Positions 32,645-42,201 of a stretch of DNA of 64,000 nucleotides are shown piece after piece. The DNA comes from Mytilinidion resinicola. Lineage: Eukaryota > Ascomycota > Dothideomycetes > Mytilinidiales > Mytilinidiaceae. Positions within the stretch are counted from its first letter, which is position 1. Every line of letters begins with the position of its first letter. The notes beneath the pieces are model-generated. The model had not been told where the DNA came from, did no database searches, and was given only the letters and a program-made list of their open reading frames with translations. Location: NCBI RefSeq assembly GCF_010093595.1, contig NW_022985440.1:1455609-1519608 (forward strand), read 5' to 3'. A program made the translations under genes and the position numbers.

Positions 32645-32947
32645 GTGGGAGCTTCTATCTTCATTACTTTGGGCAAATGCTGGCTTGGAGTTCAAGAAAG
32701 CGCATATGTACTTTTTGTCGTCAGCCTGATGTGGATTTGGTTTGGCTTGGAGCGTCCCGGGACGATTCCCAATATTATCAGAACAACCTTTAGAGTTTTC
32801 GCAGATTTCTGATCATGGCGCTTAAGGACGTAACACAGATTGATCTCTCTCCTCAACTAAATGAACTCGGAACTGAAAATCGTACCGATGAGAACTTATG
32901 ACTCTTGCAAAAAACCACCAGAAAACCACAACCTCAATGTCCATCCA

Positions 32948-35900
32948 TTAAGTTCGCCTAAACCGCTTCTTCAACCCTTCAACCCTCCCCTTAGACGCCT
33001 CCGAAACATCATCCTTTGACCACCTCCTCACCCGAAACACGTAATACAACACTACAGCCATGAACACATTAAACAAAATATACACCCACAACAACCCGAA
33101 GTCCCGCCACCGCTGGCCCCATTCTAAATCGCTATTTGCTAGGAACTGATCCGCAACCGCCATAGGGCAGTACTCGCAGACTCCACTCGAAGTCGGGTTT
33201 AACAGGCGACCAGGCGCGAGCTTCATGTACGGCGCCATATACTCGCCGCAATTCTGCCCGCTCGGCGGCAAGAACTTTGCCACCTCGTGCGCCGCGCACT
33301 GGATTGGTCGGCCGTGAAGCGTTGTGGCTGCGATGCCACCTACCCAGTAGGTGAGTGGGGATACACGGTACATGAACATCCAGAAGCCCGGAAGCGATGA
33401 CGGTGGCTGCATGACGCCGTTGAAGAGCAGTGACATTGCGAAAAGGATGATGGCGACTGGGCCCGCAGTTTCGGGATCCGGGGCCCACGATATCAGCATG
33501 TGTGCGAACGTGCAGGCGTAGATGTAGAGTTCGATGCAGTAGAGGAGGACGATTCCTTGGCGTTCGGAGGAGGTGATGCCGAAGACGGGGTAGTAGATGC
33601 TAGCGAAGACGAGTACGCCTAGGAGGATGGAGTAGGGGATCTCGACGAAGATGTTGGCGATTAGGAAGGCTTTCCAGGAATAAGCTTTGGAAGGGCGCTC
33701 GCGCACTTCGTAGAGTGAGCGCTGGGTGACGAAACGAGGCATTATTTGCTGGACGGTTATTGTGAATGTTGCGGTGAGCATGAAAAGGGCGTAGAGGACA
33801 TCTTGTAAGCCCTGCAGTGAGGCATCAGCTTGGTAGAAGGAGAAGCCCAGAAATCTGTATATCGTTAGATGTGTCAGGCTAGACATACGGGAGGGCATTC
33901 TTACAGAGCAGAGAACGTGCCCAGGCCTAGCTTATTCCAAATGTAGTCGGGAGTCCTCCAGTATTGTTGGAATACCCTCAGTGACACTTCCCATAGCTGC
34001 GAAGTAAATGGCATAGCGAATTCAGATTCATCCTTGTGAGAATGTTCCGCTTCTTTTAACTTCTCTCCCGGCGTCGCATCAAGGCTCTTCTGGTGTATTC
34101 GGTCAATTTCTTCATTAAGTCTTGAGTTTTCTGGGCTCTTCATCCAGGTCTCTGCCCAATTTTGAGCTTCTAGAGCTTCATTCTCATTCCCAATAACCTC
34201 AAGCATGTATTCGGCTGGATTTTCTGCTGGTCCACATGGTCTGCTACCATTCCTCTCGAAATAGTCGATCAGAATTCGGGAGTTTGGCCCGATTTGGCCG
34301 AAGTAGCAGGGTTGACCATGGTTGCCAAGAAGTAGGAGGCGCTCGAATTGCTGGAACAGAATTGCTGATGGCTGATGAACGGTGCAAAGAACAGCTTGGC
34401 CGTGATCTGCGAGTCTCCGAAGGAAGGCGACAATACTCCAACTACTTTGGGAATCCAATCCGGATGTCGGTTCATCAAGGAACAAGAGGAGGTCAGGTTT
34501 GGCTGCTAATTCCACGCCGATTGTTAAAAGCTTTCGCTGTTCTACGTTGAGCCCTTCTCCGGGTATACCGACTACGGCTTCGCCAAAGGTCTACGTTGTG
34601 TTTAGTCACTTCTGAGCAATATGATACTTCGGGACCTGAGCTTTTACATACCTGCATTCTCAAAAGCTTGATAACTTCTTCGACATAGGCGTACTTCTCT
34701 TTCTTGGATACAGTCTTTGGTTGCCGCATCATAGCGCTGAAACGGAGAGCCTCGCGGACCTATAAAATGTTACATAAAGGCCCAATTAATGCTATTCAAA
34801 TCATACGGACGTACAGTAGTCGTTTCGAGATGTAAGTCTATAAAAAGTTAGTACAAGGACCATGTGTACATGACATTCCACCACACTGGGCGTGAAAAAA
34901 GTGGCACAATCATCAAGCACTCTGTCTTGTGTGTAGACCTGTCTGCTACTGCTTGAGGTGCTTCAACGAGTTTCCACATAGCCCAAGGCGAAGGGCTTCT
35001 ATCTCGTTCAGATTCCTGAAAATGTATTGAAGCACCCCTAGCAGTGGCAAACAGGTGTACACACGAGACGGCTTGTTCTAGAATTAGAGTGCCACCTTCT
35101 TCATGCCCTGAGTATCCACTTACCAAGTTGTTGAACGTAACCTGTCTCACGTTGAAAGCTAGGCTCCAGTGGCCTTCCGCTAACGAACATGTCGCCAGTC
35201 ACGACACCGATTCTTGTACGCTGAGCGAGCACATCGAGCAACGTAGTCTTTCCGGCACCAGAGGGCCCCATGAGAACGGTCAGAGTGCCTGGAGAAACGA
35301 AACCGGATACACGATCAAGCAGTCTTCGTTGTTTTCCGCCCTTGACCGTGATGTCGTAGCATACGTTACGCCATGTGAAGACCTCCTTCTGCGGCGCAAT
35401 CGCAAACTCTTCCATCTCTTTATCGTCTGCTAGCCGCGACGCTATAGAAGCACGGCGATTTGACTCGGTGTCTGAGGCGTTGGAGCGTTGGCGTCGTTTG
35501 GATCCCCGCGGAGCATGACCGCTCCGGAAGACCAGTAGGTCAGCAGTAGAGGAAGCAGAGGTATTGAACTCCGTGGCGAAGAGATAGGTAAACATGAAGA
35601 AGATTCCAAAAGCAATGAGGATTCCCAGGTTCCTCCATATGTGCGAGTACGAATACTGATAACTTGCTTCCACCCAGGAGTCTCCGGAAACGTATGTTTG
35701 TCCAGGCAGAGCCCCAGCTACTGAGCAGACGAAAGTAGCGCCGGTGAGATTCTGGTAGGCGGGTATAGTAGCTCCACAAGTATAGTTCCTCCCATGGACT
35801 TCATTAGTCATCAGTGCCTCGAACGCATACGCAATTGGATTGATGTACATGATCCATTTGAACCAGGGATGCATGTAATGCTTAGGAATGACAAATCCGG

Positions 35901-38894
35901 TGTAGATGATCAGCCCCAAGAGCATTACGCCTGCGATTGCGAGAGCTTGAGAAATGCGCTTCGTTGCTGCGCCGATCGTGCGAAAGATGAAAGTCATCGT
36001 GAGCATGGCGACGTAATTAAAAAGGAGGAAGATGAAGAATTGAGATGGCTCTCTCCGGAGGCCGGTCACTTAAGGTTGTAATACACATGTTAGCGGGTTT
36101 TCATAAATTAGGGGGGTTTTGAGACAGATCCTAAGTCCTCTGGAGTTACAGTACGTGGTCATAGATATCCGCGCACTTCTCTACCACCACTTGGGGAGCC
36201 TCATGGTATTTTCAGAAATCCAGGGCGATGGATTACAGATCTAATGTGTGTACACTCGTCTGCCACTGCTTAGGGTGGTCTAATGAGTTTACTAGATATT
36301 TAAAAGGTAGGCCTTCTGTCTGATTCGGAACTCTGAAAATAGCATGAGGCACCACAAGCGGTGGCAGAAAGTCGTGCGGATATCTATGACAAGACACAGT
36401 AGCTTTCCTTGAGTGCCACTCAAATCGTGTTTAAGACACCATTACCGGCTCGAAAGCGACTAAAATGGGTGCTCAAATGCGACCTGAGTGGGTGTTCAAG
36501 CGTGACATGAGTCGTGTTTCAACACACAATGACACCAGAGGACTCTGGTATGTGTATTAGGACCTTACGTACTGAAGTAGAGAATGATGTTGAATATGGC
36601 CGCGCTGACGAAACGAATTGGTATGTCGGCTAATGTGGAGGCCAAACCCTCTGCAAATGGATGGTAGAATGCGTAGCTTGCTTGCTTTTCTACAATTGGT
36701 CGGAGATCGTATAGCCGGTTTATGTCCAGTACACTTATCAAAGTGTTCAGCATCACCGAGAAAAAAATGACAGACCCTTTAGGTAATAGGCCAGCGGTAG
36801 TGTTCGATGAATTGAAAAACATTGAGGCGATGATAGGAGCCATGATTATCTGAACAAACGAATGTACGACTGTACTAGTCATATCTCCGGCCATTCTTTG
36901 ATAGGCACGAATCGTGCATTCTTTGATCTGCATGGATGTACTGATGAGGTAGGGGCTCCTAGGTAGCGTATGTCGCACTTGTTCTGCTCGATGGGTATTT
37001 TGAAACTCTTTGACTGCTGGCCCTTCCGATGGGAAAGCCTTCTTGTAGGCCTCGATCTCCTTTTGACAGGTTTGGAAAGCCTCGGACTCCAACCAATAGC
37101 GTTCAAACTCTTCCGGGGTACGTGGAACTCTGGCGTCGTAGCCTGGACGTGCAAGCCTCTCATCGGGATTGGTGACGGAGGTTAAAAAATCTCCCGTGGT
37201 TTGGCGCGCGGGACATTCCCAGCCCATGTCGATGAAATATCTTAAGGTGGTAGTGCATATATTAGCGTATTTCATAAAGGAGGTCTTGAAAACAGATACT
37301 GGATCCTCTGGTGTTACTGTTGTCCTTGAGTGCTACTCAAATCGTGTTGAAGACACCATTACCGACTTCAAAGCGACGAGAATGGGTGCTTAAACGCGAC
37401 CTAAGTGGGTGTTCAACCGCAACATAAGTCGCGTTTCAACACAGTTACAGGAACAATGACACCAGAGGGCTCTCAGGCTCTGTTGAATGTAAGGAGGTTC
37501 AACACCGTCTGAGGTGGCCTAATGAGCTACTAGACTTGCGAAAACTGTCGTTTCACAGTTTTTGATAACGTATTAGGCCACCACAGACGGTGTTGGGCTA
37601 CTCAACGGAGCCTGACCATGGTATGCGTAGTAGGACTTACGTACTGTTTGGCCTCGGATGCACGCCCGAAATATATCTGTCTTCCTTCGTAAAGAACCGT
37701 AGCTTTGTCGAAGATGTCGTAAATGGCTTGGGAGGCCTGGTAGATAGCTACGAGTTGTGTCATCTGTGACAGATCTGATGCGGTCTTCAGGGCGCGAACA
37801 AATTTCAGTGCAGTGGAACTATCAAGTCCTCTGCTGCTGTTGTCCCAAGCGGCAATCGGTGCACGAGAAAGAGCCATTTCTGCAATCGATACACGTTTTC
37901 TTTCTCCTCCGCTAATTCCACGAACAAACTCATTGCCGACTTTGGTATCTCGGGTATGTGTGAGGTCGAGAGCGGCCATCACAACGTCAGCCATGTAGTT
38001 TGCCATGTACTTGCGAGGGAGGTTCTTATATCGTGTACGTGGAGTCCGGACAGCAGCGGCAAATCGCAAAGTCTGTGCAACCGTAAGGTGTGGAAAATGC
38101 TTCTCTACTTCCTATATAGGAGCAGTATTAGCGTCAAAAGAACTGTTTGGAGTAAGAGTGGGAAAAGGCGTATATACCTGATTATAGCACACATCTCCTT
38201 TGAATCTCGTCATCATATCGTGAATGGATTTGCCTAGGTAAATCAGCTTGTGAGTGAGAATTTAGGTCTGGTGAAACTGACCGTCGTAGGAGAGAGAATC
38301 TTCAGAACCAAGCTCGAGTCCATGCAATTCTCCAGCGATCGACTTGAGAAAGGTGGAGCAACCACTTCCAGGTCGGCCTAGCACGACGAGCATCTCTCCT
38401 GCCTTTACTACACCATTGAAGTTGTGCAGGATGCATCTCCGGTCCTGATCGCCGAAATTGATCCACTCGTGTATTCTGACCGGAGCCATGAAAATGGATA
38501 AAACGTCTTTTTGAATGTTCAAACTGGGGCCAGATCCGTAAACGTTCAAATCCTGGAAACAGAAACCGGATCTCTGCGTTGGAATATGGTCCTCGGCCAT
38601 AGAAGTTATCATCCATTTCGCCCACCTGTAGACGTGGAAGCGCGGACTTGATGGATCAAGGGCAGGATCTTGTGCTCTTGGGTCAGGGTTATCGGTTGAT
38701 ACTCGAGAAATAGGACGGTGAAGGGAGTCAAGTGATGCTAGGCGGTGGAGGTGCGCGATGTTTCTTGGGGCGATTGATTGAAATTGCGGCGAGCCATTAT
38801 GGCTGCTCCCGGATATGTCATCTCCTTTCTGGTAGTTGCTATGTCTTGTATGGTTTGAAGATTCTTGTGGTGAATCGTCGAGTTTGTCGTCCAT
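32948..38894 (-). CDS. PDR-type ABC-G multidrug transporter (full size)
   Basis: Plasma-membrane drug/lipid exporter with the (NBD-TMD)x2 layout. Nine exons (38894-38282, 38233-38178, 38111-37645, 37240-36573, 36068-35124, 34837-34815, 34759-34652, 34590-33905, 33854-32948) join in frame to 1490 residues, the usual family size. NBD1: degenerate PDR Walker [13 protein letters not shown] near 172, signature [13 protein letters not shown] near 290, Walker B region [22 protein letters not shown]2: canonical [12 protein letters not shown] near 868, degenerate signature [19 protein letters not shown] near 974, Walker [14 protein letters not shown] near 994. This one canonical plus one degenerate site per pair is the family norm. 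TMD blocks include [16 protein letters not shown] and the PDR-type Cys-containing extracellular loops. Exon 6 is only 23 nt. Three of eight introns (286, 404 and 504 nt) are enlarged by short inverted-repeat elements; the other five are 48-66 nt. Confidence 0.94.
34930..35063. mobile_element. Hairpin element in ABC transporter intron 5
   Basis: Inverted arms of about 35 bp (left GTGTAGACCTGTCTGCTACT..., right its near reverse complement, about 30 of 35 matching) enclose about 65 bp. The arms resemble internal parts of the TA-flanked family (the GCCACTGCT-GGGG motif). Non-coding; it accounts for nearly half of the enlarged intron 34838-35123. Confidence 0.7.
36137..36541. mobile_element. Composite element in ABC intron 4: second family interrupted by MITE copy C
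   Basis: Outer element has ends CCTCTGGAGTTA and its inverse ...CAATGACACCAGAGG. Without the inner insertion it is about 152 bp and matches the intact element at 37305-37468 over most of its length (CTCAAATCGTGTT.AAGACACC, GTGTTTCAACACA and others). The inner 251-bp element sits in its left arm at a TA. Confidence 0.78.
36149..36399. mobile_element. MITE copy C (251 bp), nested
   Basis: Starts CAGTACGTGGTCATAGATAT at 36149 and ends with the inverse (GGATATCTATGACAAG...CACAG), flanked by TA at 36147-36148 and 36400-36401. Same family and length as copies A and B, though the interior is more diverged. Confidence 0.75.
37305..37468. mobile_element. Inverted-repeat element, second family, intact copy
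   Basis: About 164 bp in ABC intron 3 with ends CCTCTGGTGTTACTGTTG and (inverse) CCTCTGGTGTCATTGTTCC. No coding capacity. The other copy, in intron 4, is in the same orientation. Confidence 0.75.
37474..37614. mobile_element. 141-bp hairpin element, third family
   Basis: Left arm (from CAGGCTCTGTTGAATG through CAACACCGTCTGAGGTGGCC) and right arm (GGCCACCACAGACGGTGTTG ... CAACGGAGCCTG) are about 48-bp near-complementary arms around a short centre containing its own palindrome (AAAACTG..CAGTTTT). It lies 5 bp from the previous element in the same intron. Confidence 0.75.
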
Positions 38895-40049
38895 TGCGAC
38901 CTAGTATAGTAGAAGCATGTGAACTTCACAGAGAAGTAGCCTGGTTTGATTAGAGAGAAGAGGACATGATATTGAATTTATAGTAGCAGAAAAGAATCGC
39001 TCGAAGGGTCCCGTCGAGATCCGCGATGGTATGATCAGAATGTGCCAGACTCTCCCAATACAGTGAGCGACACATCAGCCGCAAAGCCATGCATAGCCAC
39101 CCGCTCGCTGGGTTCCGGACTGCGAGGACGGATAGTCCTCGGTCCAAGGTCACGTATGTGATAGAACTCCTCGGCATCCATTGCGTCTCGCAGATCCTGA
39201 AGCCTTACGTTGACACAGACAGCACGATCGCGTGATGTATGTATGTACCAAAGTCCGAGGTTCTGAGCCACAAAATAGAAGCGATTAGCAGGTTCACATG
39301 CTAACAAATGGAATAGATGGAATTAGAGCGGAGGAAGTCCTTTTCTAGACTGATTCTTACCGAGGCTGAGCTGAATTTGCTAAACGCATGGTACCGCGAG
39401 GTGTTACTATCATATATTACCGCTGTTTACGGCTGACTCGGTGGCTTGATATCCGCGCTGGACCACCGGATGCGCCTATCATCCAGCATCCGAGCTAAAC
39501 CCACCTATCCATTCCGCATCGACGTGAGCATTTTTACATCAGCCCACCTTTAAAAACTATGGCCGATCATTTGTATGAAGATGTCTCCAGCTACCAGGCT
39601 CTCCCCGCGTTCGTCCCCCAAACTTCCATACAGCTTTCATCTTTCCGTAAAGGGGTAAACGCTTGCCCGACACTCGCCCTTTGGACCTAGCGCCTGGTTT
39701 CGTGTTTTGAATCTGTATACTGGAAGAGCCTTTAGTGTGGAGTAACAAGTGTGATGCATAAAAATCCTTGCGTAGTGGAAGCTCACAGATCTATGGACGT
39801 GTCAACATCACCATCGATATATTCAGAGGGACCTTGACATCTCTATCAGGTCATGCACACGGAATGGACAGTGAAGTTATATGTATTGAGTACTGGCATG
39901 CTTGGCTGACACCTGTACTAACTGGATGGCTTCAGCCTTCCGAGTCAATGTGAGCACTGTGAATAGACACCAAACCCCACCCTGTTGAGCATTGTCTGTT
40001 GGAGCCATAAGGAAACCCGAGATAGCTGGAGCACCCGCAGCGGCGTCAA
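38895..40049. other. Intergenic: ABC transporter promoter side, no gene seen
   Basis: A 90-codon minus-strand frame at 39035-39307 looks mildly protein-like, but it begins at TTG, and no upstream exon joins it in phase, so no gene is called. Nothing else recognised. Confidence 0.45.
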
Positions 40050-41101
40050 TCAAATCTCCGCCCTGACAAACTCCTTCTTGATTGCCGCGTCATGCGCCTT
40101 CTTGACTCTCCTCCAGTCGGGCCAGATGTTATGGTTATTTGCCTTGGCCTGCTTCTGTTGGAAACCCTCTGCGCATCTCGTCTTCTCCATGTCATACTTG
40201 TGGTCATGGTAGCTGCAAAGGTGATGTCTCTCAATGTCCTTGTGCATCGCTGAATTCTTGGAAAAGCTCTGTTTCTTCACCAAGGACAGCTGGATAAGAG
40301 TCATTTGGATGAGCGCCTTCTTCGCTAGGGAAGATGCAGTGATGTCAGAGCCGACCTTGGGCTTCAAAGAGAGGAGTGAAGAGGTCGGTCCGGGAGAATC
40401 AAGGCAGAGACGGACTATCTCGCTGAGGTGGACCAGAACATCCCAGAGGAACTCTCCTGGAAGCTCTTCCAAGGCTTCTTCCTCCGTACCCATCTTGATA
40501 ATCGGAAGATGGGCGAAACAGAACATCTCGACGAAGAAGGTCAGGATCTTGGAGTCCGGGCACACCTGTCCACGAAGATGTTCTAGAGACTTTGCCGGCG
40601 AGTACATGTGTCCGTAGGCATTTCCAGTCCAGCTGTCTTCGGAGTTGACAACCCTGACCATATCCACGTCATTGAACTCGGCGAGGCGGCGTTTGTAGAG
40701 TTCGTCGATGAGCGAATTCAGTAGTCGAAGGGCTCCGAGGTACTCTGCCAGAATGTACAGATTCAACAAGTCGACATGATCTTCGACATGATCCAAAGAC
40801 TGAGTCTCCAGCCACTGAAAGAAGTGTTCGAATGTGCGGACATTGGCATCGGTGAGGTTGACGATGCCGGACTTTGTCTCTTCAAAAGCCTCGCCATCCT
40901 TGCGATCGTACATCGCCTCGAAGTATCTGGAGTATCGACAAGCTAGTTCCTTGAAGATGATGTATGGCTTCGCATCTGGCCCAACATTGACGGTGATGAC
41001 TGTCCGGTGGAGCTCACTGCGGGTAATTGTAAGCGAAATTCAAATTTCTTACGGCTCTGTAGCGCGACTTACATCCAGGTCGACTCAACACCCGGATCCA
41101 T
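40050..41101 (-). CDS. BTB/POZ domain protein
   Basis: Two exons (41101-41073, 41016-40050) give 331 residues. The N-terminal BTB fold is visible as VTVNVGPDAKPYIIFKELAC, then YFEAMYDRKDGEAFEE, LTDANVRTFEHFFQWLET and LLNLYILAEYLGALRLLNSL. Fungal BTB proteins of this short type lack a second known domain; some are adaptors for cullin-3 ligases, but most are unstudied. The C-terminal part is helical and basic, with a His/Cys stretch HLCSYHDHKYDMEKTRC that might bind metal. The first exon is only 29 nt; a later in-frame start at 40913 would cut the BTB fold, which argues for the spliced start. Confidence 0.82.
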
Positions 41102-41277
41102 GACGATTGTGAGGAAGCCGTGCAGAGGAAAGGTGAAGTGGAGGCTGCAGAGGGTGAGGGTGTCGTGGGGCAGGTTGATAACGCGAGACGTGTGCTTAGT
41201 AACACGTGGAAGTGAAATGGCCATGAGCAAATACAGGCTGAGACCAGTCGGGACGAAAGCCTTTACCAGTCCAAGGT

Positions 41278-41375
41278 CGTCTGAGGTGGCCTGGAGAGGT
41301 ATCAAGCTTGCTAAAAGAGCATTTCACACTTTCTAAATGACATGCTAAGGGGCCTCAAGCGGTAACAGGCAAGTG
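41278..41375. repeat. Relic of hairpin element
   Basis: CGTCTGAGGTGGCCT at 41278-41292 is identical to 37506-37520 in the ABC intron element, and GGGGCCTCAAGCGGTAACAGGCAAGTGTA on the other side resembles the opposite arm. It lies about 180 bp upstream of the BTB gene start. Confidence 0.5.
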
Positions 41376-42201
41376 TATATAAGCATAGGAAATATTGGAT
41401 CAGGACCACGGATGTCAGTGTATGTTCATCGAGCCTACTGTATCAACGCGTATGGGCCACTTCGTCATCCCGGGCCACTGTTTGAAGCAGATAGACGCCG
41501 GCAAGGGGAAATAAACAGTGAATGGGAGAACCCTTGATATTTCGGGAGAACTTGAAAAGATTCACCTAGATACTTACCATCTCACCATATCACTTTCCAA
41601 TAATTATTCGAGACCTGCTAAGTGACCGAAGCAATAGCCATGCGAAGGCATCTGTAAGGCAGAGCCAACGCGGCTGCTTTTTAGACTATCTAGTACAACT
41701 GAACGCTCGCCCGGCGTAGACTCAGAACAAACCGAACCGGCAATCCCAAATCCGTACCCCGACATTGACGAAAACGATTCAACGAAGAAATATGAGTCCA
41801 TCAACAAATGACACCGCCGAGAGAAGGATCGAAAAACAAGAATAGAAGACAAAAGGGTAAGATTCGTATACTACCCACCCTGCCTCAATCCACCAGGCCC
41901 CAAGCCCAGTCTCTGGACTTTTGTTCGCCCCTGACTTTCCCATCAAAGCGTAGAGCAAAAGCAGCACGAATACCCATCGGTCAAGCCGACTGTCAAGAGC
42001 AGAGAATGACTAGCTGAAACACACACCAGAAAACTAGACGCCTGTAGCATACATAACTGAACTCCTGCGCCCAACCACCACTTTGCATATTTCCAAACAG
42101 AAAGCAAACATCCCCACTGTGAAGTCATGACCAGAATTCGTAGATCTTCAGCAACGAAGGTCGAACGCTTGGTAGGAAATCTCTAAGGTAAGAGGTTTAG
42201 C
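41376..42201. other. Intergenic between BTB promoter and CCR4 3' end
   Basis: No gene seen; probably includes a CCR4 3' UTR. Small frames on both strands lack motifs. Confidence 0.5.

Noticed and set aside
39035..39307. 90-codon minus-strand frame upstream of the ABC transporter
   Set aside because: Begins at TTG; the only nearby upstream exon candidate (about 39361-39390) does not join in phase without a stop.
16500..40000. Secondary-metabolite gene cluster (oxidase relic, MFS transporters, ABC transporter)
   Set aside because: No polyketide synthase, NRPS, terpene cyclase or other core enzyme is present, and the oxidase is a pseudogene.
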